Origin: Neorhodopirellula pilleata
GTDB lineage: Bacteria; Planctomycetota; Planctomycetia; Pirellulales; Pirellulaceae
Direction: 5' to 3'
DNA length: 64,000 nucleotides
Assembly: GCF_007859915.1 (NCBI RefSeq)
Contig: NZ_SJPM01000001.1
Coordinates: 423,502-487,501, forward strand
The position numbers and the translations under genes were made by a program. Each line of letters begins with the position of its first letter. Within the stretch, counting starts at the first letter, position 1. Below are positions 8,893 through 17,758 of the stretch, one piece after another. The notes beneath the pieces are model-generated. The model saw only the letters and a list, made by a program, of their open reading frames with translations. It searched no databases and had not been told where the DNA came from.

Positions 8893-11800
8893 ATGACATC
8901 CACCGCTGCTACTTCCGGTTCGGTTCGTCCGATTCGCAAAATTCTGGTCGCCAACCGCAGCGAGATCGCTACGCGAGTGTTTCGCTCGGCGACGGAATTG
9001 GGCATCAAAACGGTCGCGATCTATTCACACGAAGACCGGTATGCGTTGCACCGATTCAAGGCCGACGAGGCTTACCAGATCGGTGAGCCCGGCGAACCGA
9101 TCCGATCTTATCTCAACATCGATGCCATCGTTGCAATCTGCCAACTTCACGGCGTCGATGCGGTTCACCCTGGATACGGTTTTCTTTCCGAGAACCCGGA
9201 CTTCGCCAAAGCTCTTGAAGAGGCCGGCATTCTGTTTGTCGGACCGAGCGAACGTTCCTTGCGTGACCTCGGCGACAAAACCAGCGCTCGCAACTTAGCC
9301 AAGATCGCCGGCGTTCCCGTTCTCGGCGGAACCGCTCAATCGGTCACGTCGCTTGATGAAGCCGTCACCGCCGCCAACGATCTCGGCTATCCGATCATGT
9401 TGAAAGCTGCCAAGGGTGGCGGCGGTCGTGGAATGCGAGTCGTGATGACTCCGGACGAGTTGGCCTCGTCCTTGGAAGCCGCCCAGCGCGAAGCCAAGAC
9501 CGCTTTCGGCAGCGACGAAGTCTTCCTCGAAAAATTCGTGCAACGAGCGCGTCACCTCGAAGTCCAATTGCTCGGCGACCGCCATGGCAACTTGGTCCAT
9601 CTTTACGAACGCGATTGCAGCGTCCAACGTCGACACCAAAAAGTCGTCGAACTGGCACCCGCACCCAACTTGTCGCCGCAGATGCGGAGCGATATCTGCG
9701 ACGCGGCGATCAAGATCGGGCGGGCCGTCGGGTCCGTCTCTGAAGGCGGCAGCGGTGGTTATGAAAACGCCGGTACGGTGGAATTTCTGCTCGACGTCGA
9801 CGACAACAAGTTTTACTTCATCGAAGTCAACCCACGCATCCAAGTCGAGCACACCGTCACCGAAGAAGTCACTGGCATCGACATTGTTCGCAATCAAATC
9901 TTGGTCGCCCAAGGTTATCCGCTGACAAGCGAAGAGGTCGGCTTGAAATCGCAAGACGACATTCGCACCAACGGCTACGCGATGCAGTGCCGCGTTACGA
10001 CCGAAGACCCGGCATCGGATTTCCGGCCCGACTATGGGCGCATCAGTCACTACCGCAGCGCCGCAGGATTGGGCATTCGTTTGGACGCCGGTAGCGCGTA
10101 TTCGGGTGCGGTCGTCAATCCGTTCTACGATTCGATGCTGGTCAAAGTAACTGCCCGGGCGGCAACGTTGGCTTCGGCCGCCTCCCGCATGGACCGGGTG
10201 CTGCAAGAGTTTCGCATCCGCGGCGTCAAAACGAACATTCCGTTCTTACTCAAACTCGTCAATCATCCGACATTCTTGGCGGGCGAAGCGACCACACGTT
10301 TGATCGATACCACGCCCGAGTTGTTTCGCTTGCCACGTCGCCGCGACCGGGCGACCAAGTTATTGACGTTCCTCGCCGAGACCATCGTCAACGGCAACTC
10401 CTTGGTCACCGGCCGTCCCGTTGCCACGCGGACCACCCCCGCGCCGATCCCACCGTTCAAGCCGACCGAGAAACCGCCACGAGGAACCGCCGACATCTTC
10501 CGTGAAGAAGGTGTCGACGGTTTGGTTCGTTGGATCGGGCAGCAGAAAGGTTTGTTAATCACCGACACGACGATGCGAGACGCGCACCAATCGTTGCTCG
10601 CAACCCGCGTCCGCACGTATGACATGCTTCAAGTCGCTCCCGCCTATTCGCACTTGGCGTCGGAGCTGTTCTCGCTCGAAATGTGGGGCGGGGCGACATT
10701 CGATACCTCGATGCGGTTCCTGCGTGAATCACCCTGGCAACGGCTTGCCGACTTGCGTGCGGCGGTGCCGAATATCCTTACGCAAATGTTGTTGCGGGCT
10801 AGCAATGCGGTCGGCTACACGAACTACCCGGACAACGTCGTGCGTTTGTTCGTCAAGGAAGCCGTCCAAGCGGGCATGGACATTTTCCGCGTGTTCGACG
10901 CCTTGAACTGGGAAGAAAACATGCGGGTCGCGATGGACGCGGTGCTCGCCGAAGGCGGCATCTGCGAAGCATCCATTTGTTACACCGGAGATTTGCAAAA
11001 CCCAGGCCGAACGAAATACAACTTGAAGTATTACGTCGATCTGGCCAAGAAACTCGAAACCGGTGGAGCTCACTTACTCGCCATCAAAGACATGGCCGGA
11101 TTGCTCAAGCCGCAAGCGGCCGTCACCTTGATGCGTGCCTTGCGTCAAGAAGTCGGCATCCCGATCCATTTGCACACGCACGACACCGCCGGAATCCAAG
11201 CCTCCACGATCCTCGCCGCCGCCGGGGAAGGGTTGCAGATCGCCGACGCGGCACTCGCACCGATGTCGGGCGGAACCAGCCAGGTGAACCTGAACACGTT
11301 GGTCGAAGCCCTTCGTTTCACCGAACGCGAATCAAGCCTCAGCGGCGACACGCTGACCAAGCTGGCCACCTACTGGCAAGCCGCCCGCGAGTTTTATCGT
11401 CCGTTCGAGTCTGATGTTTTGCCTGCCACGGGTGACTTGTACGAACATGAAATGCCCGGCGGACAATACACGAATTTGTTTCAACAAGCCCGTGCCCTCG
11501 GGTTGTCGGACCGATGGGCCGGTGTGTGTCGCGCGTACGCCGAAGTGAACGAACTGTTCGGCGATATCGTCAAGGTCACCCCAACAAGCAAAGCCGTCGG
11601 CGACATGGCGTTGTTCTTGGTCGCCAACGAGATGTCCGCCAAAGATGTCTTAACCAGCGACAAACAACTCGCCTTTCCCGCCAGCGTTTTGGATCTGATC
11701 GGCGGCCGAATGGGGCAACCGCCGGGCGGTTTCCCGGCCGAAGTAACGCGAGTGATCCTGGCAGGCGAAGAACCGTTGTTGGTTCGTCCGGGATCGACGA

Positions 11801-12393
11801 TGCCTCCGACAGACTTGGAAGACGCCAAAGCCAAAGCGGCCGAGATGACCAAGGAAACCCCTAGCGATCGAGACGCGGTGACTTACCTGCTGTATCCAAA
11901 GGTGTTCGAGGAGTTTTGCCAACACCGAGAGAAGTACGGCAACGTCGATGCCTTACCGACACGGAATTTCCTATACGGGCAACAACCCGGCGATGAGATC
12001 GCCGTCGACATCGAACCAGGCAAACGTCTGATCGTCAAATACCTGGCCGTCGGCCAGCCGTATCCCAACGGAGCCCGCACAGTGTTCTTCGAGCTCAACG
12101 GGCAACCTCGCGAAGTCGAGGTCATCGACCGTTCGCTCGATATCGAAATCAAAGCGGCAATGAAAGCCGACCCGAGTGACCCGACGCACGTCGCCGCGTC
12201 CATGCCGGGAATGGTCATCACCGTCGCCGCCGCCGAAGGCGAGAAAGTCAAAGCCGGTCAAAAGCTATTGGTACTCGAGGCGATGAAAATGGAAACGACG
12301 ATCAACGCCCCGGCCGATGGTACCGTCAAGAAAGTTTACACGCCACCGGGAACCCAAGTCGAAGCCGGCGACCTGCTCGCGGTTGTCGAGTGA
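8893..12393 (+). CDS. pyc: Pyruvate carboxylase
   Basis: A 1166-residue single-chain enzyme with all pyruvate carboxylase domains in order. The biotin carboxylase/ATP-grasp domain spans about 15-470 (LVANRSEIATRV, KAAKGGGGRGMR, FIEVNPRIQVEHTVTE). The carboxyltransferase begins at about 555 (DTTMRDAHQSLLATR, MWGGATFD, HTHDTAGI). The conserved PC tail follows, then a C-terminal biotinyl domain with EAMKMET, biotin on Lys1132. It carboxylates pyruvate to oxaloacetate, an anaplerotic step. An ATG at 8893 precedes the family start by a short Thr/Ser-rich lead. Length and motifs are normal, with no sign of damage. A candidate PEP carboxykinase lies about 30 kb away, so both sides of the PEP/pyruvate/oxaloacetate node may be in this window. 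Confidence 0.98.
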   Translation: MTSTAATSGSVRPIRKILVANRSEIATRVFRSATELGIKTVAIYSHEDRYALHRFKADEAYQIGEPGEPIRSYLNIDAIVAICQLHGVDAVHPGYGFLSENPDFAKALEEAGILFVGPSERSLRDLGDKTSARNLAKIAGVPVLGGTAQSVTSLDEAVTAANDLGYPIMLKAAKGGGGRGMRVVMTPDELASSLEAAQREAKTAFGSDEVFLEKFVQRARHLEVQLLGDRHGNLVHLYERDCSVQRRHQKVVELAPAPNLSPQMRSDICDAAIKIGRAVGSVSEGGSGGYENAGTVEFLLDVDDNKFYFIEVNPRIQVEHTVTEEVTGIDIVRNQILVAQGYPLTSEEVGLKSQDDIRTNGYAMQCRVTTEDPASDFRPDYGRISHYRSAAGLGIRLDAGSAYSGAVVNPFYDSMLVKVTARAATLASAASRMDRVLQEFRIRGVKTNIPFLLKLVNHPTFLAGEATTRLIDTTPELFRLPRRRDRATKLLTFLAETIVNGNSLVTGRPVATRTTPAPIPPFKPTEKPPRGTADIFREEGVDGLVRWIGQQKGLLITDTTMRDAHQSLLATRVRTYDMLQVAPAYSHLASELFSLEMWGGATFDTSMRFLRESPWQRLADLRAAVPNILTQMLLRASNAVGYTNYPDNVVRLFVKEAVQAGMDIFRVFDALNWEENMRVAMDAVLAEGGICEASICYTGDLQNPGRTKYNLKYYVDLAKKLETGGAHLLAIKDMAGLLKPQAAVTLMRALRQEVGIPIHLHTHDTAGIQASTILAAAGEGLQIADAALAPMSGGTSQVNLNTLVEALRFTERESSLSGDTLTKLATYWQAAREFYRPFESDVLPATGDLYEHEMPGGQYTNLFQQARALGLSDRWAGVCRAYAEVNELFGDIVKVTPTSKAVGDMALFLVANEMSAKDVLTSDKQLAFPASVLDLIGGRMGQPPGGFPAEVTRVILAGEEPLLVRPGSTMPPTDLEDAKAKAAEMTKETPSDRDAVTYLLYPKVFEEFCQHREKYGNVDALPTRNFLYGQQPGDEIAVDIEPGKRLIVKYLAVGQPYPNGARTVFFELNGQPREVEVIDRSLDIEIKAAMKADPSDPTHVAASMPGMVITVAAAEGEKVKAGQKLLVLEAMKMETTINAPADGTVKKVYTPPGTQVEAGDLLAVVE

Positions 12394-12440
12394 CGGGTTG
12401 CATCCAACGCCGGGCTTTCGAATGTGTATGATTGTCCAGG

Positions 12441-12470
12441 GGCCATTGCCACGTCGGCCATTGCCACGTC
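12441..12470. repeat. Two-copy 15-bp tandem repeat
   Basis: GGCCATTGCCACGTC occurs twice back to back, 45 bases before the start of the following hydrolase gene. The function is unknown. Confidence 0.7.
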
Positions 12471-12513
12471 GATACGACAACGACTCTCGAAATCACTCCA
12501 CAAGGTTCGATCT

Positions 12514-13791
12514 ATGAAGTCCGCTCTGTTTTTTGCCTGCATTCTCGCGGTCGCTTCGCCTGTGTACGCGCAAGTCAGCGATCTCCCACAAGTCGAAACG
12601 GCAGCGGTCGAATCATCCGACGCAGCCGACGTGATCGAAGTCACCGTTCCCTCGGTCGACGGTAAGGTTGCTTGGCGAGAGGTCGCCCGGATGATCGCTG
12701 AGTCCATGACACTCGACGAAGAGTCCGTCGAACGCATGCTTCCCAAGGGCGAGCTGAACTTGAACAGCCCACTGGTCGGTATCGTGTTGACCGGAATCAA
12801 CTTAGCCTCCAAGGAGGCGATCAAGCTCGATCGGGTCACGACCGACGAAGGCGAACAAGCCTTGCGGGTTCGATGCCGGCGTGGACTGATTCGAGCCGCC
12901 GCCCCGGTCGAATCGATCGCGTGTACGTGTGATTGGGATTCCGATCTACTCCAACGCAGCACCACCAAACCGATCTTGATCTTATTGCACGGCTACCAAG
13001 GTGCCGCCACAAGTTGGGTTGAGTTTCGTGAACACGTCCGTGCGCTGGGGTATGGAACCGCGACGATCGCCTATAGCTTCGATCAACCCATCGCGGCTGC
13101 GGCTCAAGAAATCGCCTTGGCGACTCAAAAGGAACTCACCGAACGCAACGTGGCCTCAGCCAAAATCGTCTTGATCGGCCATTCGATGGGCGGCTTGGTG
13201 GCACGCGAATGGACCGAAAATCCAGACTTGCCCGGAAAGTCAATCATTGGACTGATCACGCTCGGTTCGCCCCACGCCGGATCGAACTGGGCCACGATGC
13301 CGCCCATGTCGGACTTGTTCACCGGTCACGAATTCAACAGTCAAGATCTCTCCGAAATCTTGTTGCACCAGTCCTCATCCCAGGGGCTCAAGGATTTGGT
13401 TCCCGAATCAGAGTTTTTGAAACAACTTGCCGCTCGACCGCGTCGTCCGGACGTGGCTTACACCGCAATCATCGGCAATCAGTCGCCGCTCGAGGAAGCC
13501 GACGTCGTCGTGCTACGAGGCACGCTGAGAACGTTCGACCGTGAAGGCAGTTTGATGCGGCTAATCCGGCCGCGTATCCGTCCTCTGATGAGCAGTTTCG
13601 ACGAACTGTCCAATGGCAAAGGCGACGGAATGGTTGCCTGCAAGAACGCATCGATCCCCGGTTGTGAAGACTGCGTCATGATTCCCGTAACGCACTTGGA
13701 AATGGTACGCCGCACGCCCCGTTTCCCCGCCGATCAACCGCACCCGGTTTGGGAAGTGATCGTTGAACGGCTGGAGAAAATATCCCTATAA
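12514..13791 (+). CDS. Secreted alpha/beta hydrolase (lipase/esterase-like)
   Basis: The ATG at 12514 gives a clean Sec signal peptide (MKSALFFACILAVASPVYA), which decided the start over an upstream in-frame ATG at 12424. The nucleophile elbow is GHSMGG, preceded by PILILLHGYQGAATSW (oxyanion-hole HG). SPHAGS follows, as in triacylglycerol-lipase/PGAP1-like hydrolases, and the VTHLEM near the end is a candidate catalytic His. About 425 residues; roughly 120 residues between the signal and the hydrolase core have no recognised domain. Probably an exported esterase or lipase; the substrate is unknown. It follows pyc by 120 bases on the same strand and could be independent of it. Confidence 0.85.
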   Translation: MKSALFFACILAVASPVYAQVSDLPQVETAAVESSDAADVIEVTVPSVDGKVAWREVARMIAESMTLDEESVERMLPKGELNLNSPLVGIVLTGINLASKEAIKLDRVTTDEGEQALRVRCRRGLIRAAAPVESIACTCDWDSDLLQRSTTKPILILLHGYQGAATSWVEFREHVRALGYGTATIAYSFDQPIAAAAQEIALATQKELTERNVASAKIVLIGHSMGGLVAREWTENPDLPGKSIIGLITLGSPHAGSNWATMPPMSDLFTGHEFNSQDLSEILLHQSSSQGLKDLVPESEFLKQLAARPRRPDVAYTAIIGNQSPLEEADVVVLRGTLRTFDREGSLMRLIRPRIRPLMSSFDELSNGKGDGMVACKNASIPGCEDCVMIPVTHLEMVRRTPRFPADQPHPVWEVIVERLEKISL

Positions 13792-13880
13792 CGGTTGGAC
13801 GTACATCAGTTATCCCCGCGTTTCGTGTGACTTTCATGCAAATGATACAAGCCCGACGCGCAACGGCGTGTTGATTTAAT

Positions 13881-13947
13881 CGTAACCCGCTGCGTAAGCG
13901 AGGGATGAGTCAATATCAATGATCCCTCGCTCACGCTTCGGGTTACG
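13881..13947. repeat. Dispersed palindromic element, family A, copy 1
   Basis: The arms at 13881-13906 and 13922-13947 form a long imperfect inverted repeat built on GCGTAAGCGAGGGAT, with CGTAACCCG at the outer end. Flanking sequence to about 14120 holds more shared repeat material: GTTGATTTAAT on the left, CTTCAAAACTGACGCGTC on the right, a TTCTTGTGAGCCGATGG segment, and AATCAACAGCCCGCTAG. Six family A copies occur in the window, all between genes. The 13792-14175 gap contains only this repeat material. Confidence 0.85.
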
Positions 13948-14175
13948 AATAAAGTGCAGTCTTCAAAACTGACGCGTCGGGTTATCATTGAGTGGATTAG
14001 GCCATTCTTGTGAGCCGATGGGCGTTAGCCCCGGTTGGCGTCCGGTTAACCGCCGCTAACGCGGTACGGCTAATTAAATCAACAGCCCGCTAGCGCAGTC
14101 GGCTCACTCAATCAACGCGTGCTGACGCGTCGGGTTTGTAAGTTTGTGACGAAGCCGCATTAAACGGACTTAAGG

Positions 14176-14445
14176 ATGATTGCGATGAAAATCAGAAAAC
14201 TGCGAGCGAGTTTTGTGTCCCAAATGAAAACAGGACGCGATACAGGGATTGTGCCAAATGGGTATGCGAATCTCGCCGCCGGAGTGAACGCGGAAGCTCG
14301 GCGCATTGTGGAAGCCAAGTACGCCGACCAATGGCAAGCGGCCGGGGTGATCGGCCGCTGGAAATTACAGCGCGTCATGGATGCCGAAATCAATGAACTT
14401 GCTACCAAGTTGATGCCTGATGTTTCATCGAAGGCGGTTTTCTAG
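14176..14445 (+). CDS. Small hypothetical protein (89 residues)
   Basis: An ATG frame with a basic N-terminus (MIAMKIRKLR) and a plausible soluble helical body (INAEARRIVEAK-like spacing around residues 35-45; WKLQRVMDAEINELATKL near the end). I recognise no domain. Support for its being real is modest: it sits in a repeat-rich region, but a shortened copy of its two ends lies at 15133-15204, so the sequence was duplicated as a unit. It may instead be a piece of a mobile element. Confidence 0.4.
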   Translation: MIAMKIRKLRASFVSQMKTGRDTGIVPNGYANLAAGVNAEARRIVEAKYADQWQAAGVIGRWKLQRVMDAEINELATKLMPDVSSKAVF

Positions 14446-15132
14446 TGTTCGTTGCCTGTTCGAGCAGCTCTCGCTCAAGCGTTTTCAAACCGTCTTCGGT
14501 CATCACAGTGAGCCGGTAGGGGCGAGCGCTTCGTTGGGGGTAGTCGCGAGATTCGGGATTCAGGCGTTCGTCCATCCCGAATCCCGCGTCTGACCCCGGG
14601 AAGCCCTCCCAGACAGTCGTTTTGCAAATCCGAAACCACATCCTGCCGTCGCTCCGCGACTCCCAAGCCGTTTCACGTTCATCGTCCCCATGCTCACGCA
14701 TGGGGCTAACTGCTACCGTCGCTCCGCGACTCCCGAGCGACTCCCGAGCGACTTGAACGCGACGTTCCGCGAAGCAGTCGCGATGGCATGCCTCTAGCGG
14801 CGGAGCCGCGACAGCACGTAGCCATGCGTCAGCATGGGGACACCGGAACAAAACGAATCACCCAGCCGCGGAGCGGCGACACATCCGTCCGATGCTTCAC
14901 CTAGTCTCAGTCAAACGATACTCGCGGATCGCGTTGCCCGGGAGCGGCCAAATGGGTCGGAGCGGCCAAATGGGACAGTACGCTTTGATTGTATGACCAT
15001 GTCTGTTCTGATGCAGTTTTGCTCCCGTTGCAGGAACGACGAATGCCTAGACCACCTCGTGCTGACGAAGCTGGAGGACTTTCCCACGCACTCGGCCACC
15101 GAACCCGGGGACAGAGTACTTTTTAGAGAAGG
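14446..15132. other. Repeat- and relic-rich region without a convincing gene
   Basis: Contains an epimerase-tail relic (14473-14526) and a CCCCATGCTCACGCATGGGG palindrome (about 14687-14706), with a related CCATGCGTCAGCATGGGG further on (about 14822-14839). Also present are GACTCCCGAGC short repeats near 14730-14755, a two-copy 18-bp tandem repeat at 14941-14976 (GGAGCGGCCAAATGGG core), and CCCGGGGACAGAGTACTTTT near 15103-15122. The last motif resembles sequences that flank REP-associated Y1 transposases. Open frames here (for example 14402-14851 minus and 14834-15136 plus) look like chance. Confidence 0.55.
14473..14526 (-). pseudogene. Relic of an epimerase 3' end
   Basis: About 50 bases closely match the last codons of the intact SDR gene at 24237-25211. 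Translated in the same orientation it gives RLTVMTEDGLKTL against the intact RPTVTLEDGLKTL. No upstream epimerase coding sequence is recognisable beyond this. Probably a fragment left by duplication or deletion. Confidence 0.45.
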
Positions 15133-15204
15133 ATGATTGCGAGGAAAATCAAAAAACTCGCTACCCGGTTGTTTCCTGATGTTTCATCGAAGGCGATGTT
15201 TCGA
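15133..15204 (+). pseudogene. Truncated copy of the small gene at 14176-14445
   Basis: The first 29 bases match the start of the 14176 gene (MIARKIKKL against MIAMKIRKL). The following bases match its end (FPDVSSKAMF against MPDVSSKAVF). The middle of about 190 bases is missing, as if deleted. The frame then runs on into the convergent sulfatase gene. Confidence 0.5.
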
Positions 15205-15218
15205 CGGCGGTCGCCCTA

Positions 15219-16706
15219 TTATGGCTTCGCTGATGGACGTTGTTTCGTTCTCTCCAGACGCCTTTCCAATTCCAGCCGACCCTTTTCTCGTAGGTTCCCT
15301 ACGGTTTGCTCCATTTCGAGCAATTCTTGAAGCATCGACTCGGCACGCTCAGGCATTTGGTCGGCCAAATTCGTCCGCTCGCTGATGTCCTTGCTGAGGT
15401 CAAACAACTCCGTCAGGTCTTCATCGATCCATTGAACGAGTTTGAAGTTGCCGTCGACCAAAGAGAGGGCTCGCGTGTCGCCTGTGCTATCAGGGCGGGC
15501 CTGCCACTTGTACCAGAACATCGCGTCTCGCTGGTACGTTTCGCCTTGAAGTGCTTTCAGGTAGCTGCGTCCGTCAACATGTTGCTCCGGTCGCAAAGGC
15601 GCGCCGGTGATCTCGAGCATCGTGGGATAATGGTCGGTGCCGGTTACTTGAACGGAGGAATTTGTCCCGGGCTCGATCTTGTTCGGCCATTTCACGATCA
15701 AGGGAACTCGCGTGCCGCCTTCGAAGATCGATCCTTTGCCTTGGCGAAACGGCGCGTTGGAAGTGGCGACGGCTCGTTTGTTGCCGAGTCCTCGAGTGGA
15801 CAGCCCGCCATGGTCGGAGGTCAGAATAACAACCGTGTTGTTCGCCACTCCGGCTGATTCGAGTGCCCGCATGATCCGTCCGAGTGAATCGTCCGTCTTT
15901 TCAATCATGGCGGCGTAGGTCGGGTTGTTCTGCAGCGTCTTGGTTATCCCTTGCCGGTCACGAACAAAGTCGGCGTCGTTGTTCTTGCCACCAATTTCCA
16001 CGCCCGCTTTGCGAAGCTTCTTGGAATATTTCTTCGTGATATCTTCGGGCGCTTCGATCGGTGTGTGAACGGCGTAGTGCGCCATCACCATCAGGAATGG
16101 TTTCGCTTTCGCGGAGTCGATGTACTTCACTGCTTCATCGGTCATGCGATCGACCAGATAATCACCTTCTTGACTCGCGATTGGGTTTTCGACCGAGTGC
16201 CCCTTCTCGACCGAGAACGGGTGAAAGAAACTACCCGTGGCCCCGGCCGACCCGGAATGAATGACGGTGTCGAAGCCTTGCGCCCCCGGATCGCCGCCTT
16301 CATGGCCAAGGTGCCATTTGCCGATGTAACAAGTTTCGTAGCCGTACTCTTTCAGTGCTTCACCGAAGGAAACCTCGCTCAGCGGCAAGTGATGTTCCTT
16401 CCCTTTCCTTTGGTCCGACTCGAACTGGACGCGAGCCGGATATTTCCCCGACAGCAATCCGACACGAGAGGGAACACAACGAGGATACGCCGAATACGCA
16501 TCGGTGAATCGCATGCCCTCGGCGGCGAGACGATCCATGTTCGGTGTTTCGTACAATCCACTGCCGTAGCACGACAAATCCCGAGCACCGAAGTCGTCAA
16601 CAAAGAACAAAACGATGTTGGGTTTCGCGAGTTCGTCGGAAGCGGACAGCGTGCGAATCGCGAAGGCGGGAATCAGTGTCAGGATGGCAGCAAGAAGCGT
16701 TCGCAT
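15219..16706 (-). CDS. Secreted sulfatase (arylsulfatase A-like, formylglycine type)
   Basis: The signature CVPSRVGLLSG gives the formylglycine site C-x-P-S-R at Cys77. Metal ligands are seen in VDDFGARDL near residue 37 and in TSDHGG further on; GKWHLGH is the conserved family Lys/His motif. About 495 residues. The ATG at 16706 gives a Sec signal peptide (MRTLLAAILTLIPAFA); an upstream ATG at 16748 adds 14 residues ahead of it. It hydrolyses sulfate esters, in this context probably on polysaccharides, and needs a formylglycine-generating enzyme, not in the window. It is the last gene of the minus-strand block that starts at 23771, 62 bases after the PEP-CTERM gene. Confidence 0.95.
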   Translation of the reverse strand: MRTLLAAILTLIPAFAIRTLSASDELAKPNIVLFFVDDFGARDLSCYGSGLYETPNMDRLAAEGMRFTDAYSAYPRCVPSRVGLLSGKYPARVQFESDQRKGKEHHLPLSEVSFGEALKEYGYETCYIGKWHLGHEGGDPGAQGFDTVIHSGSAGATGSFFHPFSVEKGHSVENPIASQEGDYLVDRMTDEAVKYIDSAKAKPFLMVMAHYAVHTPIEAPEDITKKYSKKLRKAGVEIGGKNNDADFVRDRQGITKTLQNNPTYAAMIEKTDDSLGRIMRALESAGVANNTVVILTSDHGGLSTRGLGNKRAVATSNAPFRQGKGSIFEGGTRVPLIVKWPNKIEPGTNSSVQVTGTDHYPTMLEITGAPLRPEQHVDGRSYLKALQGETYQRDAMFWYKWQARPDSTGDTRALSLVDGNFKLVQWIDEDLTELFDLSKDISERTNLADQMPERAESMLQELLEMEQTVGNLREKGRLELERRLERTKQRPSAKP

Positions 16707-16768
16707 GGGCGTAAAGAGTGCGGTGGTTGATGGGAATTTAGAAGACACTGTTAGCGGACAAAAAGGGG

Positions 16769-17569
16769 CTAACTTTGTGTCGCACTTCCCGGTGAAGGTG
16801 AAGGTGACGGCGACTTAGAAGTCCGTTTGCGTCTCGCAATTATACCACCAGCAATCGCAAGCGAGATGAAGGCGAAAGAGGTTGGCTCCGGGACGGCAGA
16901 AGCTGTTGCGTTAAACTGGAATTCTTGAACACCGTAGTTGCTATTAGGACTTCCACCACCATTCATTCCCAGCATCTCGATCCACACACCCGCCGTTGTG
17001 ATGTTCGTGAATGATGCCGCACTGGTGGCGCCACCGGCAATATTGGTAATCCCAGCGATCGTGTTCCCGCCCAATTGAAACCAATCAAGTTCCAATGCGT
17101 TAACGTTACTTGTTCCCGTTAAGTGAATCTCCTCAGACACGTACCAAGCTCCTGCATTCTCGAGGGCAACGCGAGTGCCTGTGCCAGCATCGTCGATCCT
17201 AAGAGTGTTGCCCCCCGTATTGATTACAATGTCATCATCCGCACCGGCCGTGAAAACATAAGATCCCCCTAGATCAAATCCGAATAATGCGGTGCCGATT
17301 CCGCCGTCGGTCGTATTCCGGATGCGAAGACCGTTGCCAGAGAAATTCCGGATCCCGGCATGGACGGTTGACGTTTCGTTGTAGGTGATTCCGATCGGAC
17401 CGTTACCGGACGTGTTGTCTATCGTGTAATTCTGAGAGTCCTCAACGGTAACATCAGCCGACGTATTGTTTGCATTGAAGTCAATAACTAAGGCTGCTTG
17501 TAGGGGATCGCAAGCAACACCGAACGCCGCGATCAAGGTGAAGAATTGTAAAAGTGTTTCTTTGTTCAT
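16769..17569 (-). CDS. PEP-CTERM sorting-domain exported protein
   Basis: The ATG at 17569 gives a signal peptide (MNKETLLQFFTLIAAFGVA) and was preferred over a 62-residue upstream extension with no exported character. The C-terminus is a textbook PEP-CTERM tail: VPEPTS, a hydrophobic helix SFAFISLAIAGGII, then ARRKR. A serine/proline repeat (SPSPSPSPG) ends the protein, encoded by a GGTGAAGGTGAAGGTGA-type repeat. The roughly 220-residue body is Asn/Gly/Thr-rich and beta-predicted, of no family I can name. Such proteins are exported and processed by an exosortase; none is in this window. Lying between a xylanase and a sulfatase, it may be a surface or extracellular-matrix protein. Confidence 0.9.
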   Translation of the reverse strand: MNKETLLQFFTLIAAFGVACDPLQAALVIDFNANNTSADVTVEDSQNYTIDNTSGNGPIGITYNETSTVHAGIRNFSGNGLRIRNTTDGGIGTALFGFDLGGSYVFTAGADDDIVINTGGNTLRIDDAGTGTRVALENAGAWYVSEEIHLTGTSNVNALELDWFQLGGNTIAGITNIAGGATSAASFTNITTAGVWIEMLGMNGGGSPNSNYGVQEFQFNATASAVPEPTSFAFISLAIAGGIIARRKRTSKSPSPSPSPGSATQS

Positions 17570-17758
17570 AGGAAAATTCACGTCTCGTAGGACGAAACCG
17601 CTCCGCAGAAAACAAGATTCAGTCATGCAGCAATTCGTCAATGGCATTGATGACTTCCCGGCAAGGGAGCCACTTTTGCGACAAAATGTTTTTTTTCGAT
17701 GACTTTCGCTAATCGCTTCCTTTTTCGCCCTCTTCAGTCCTAACCACATCAACAATAC

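Noticed and set aside
9295..10206. 303-residue open frame on the minus strand
   Set aside because: Antisense to the biotin carboxylase domain of pyruvate carboxylase.
14402..14851. 150-residue open frame on the minus strand
   Set aside because: Only its last residues match the SDR gene end; the rest crosses short tandem repeats and palindromes and has no coding character.
14834..15136. 100-residue open frame on the plus strand
   Set aside because: Built partly from an 18-bp tandem repeat and the GGGGACAGAGTAC motif; no domain or conserved feature.
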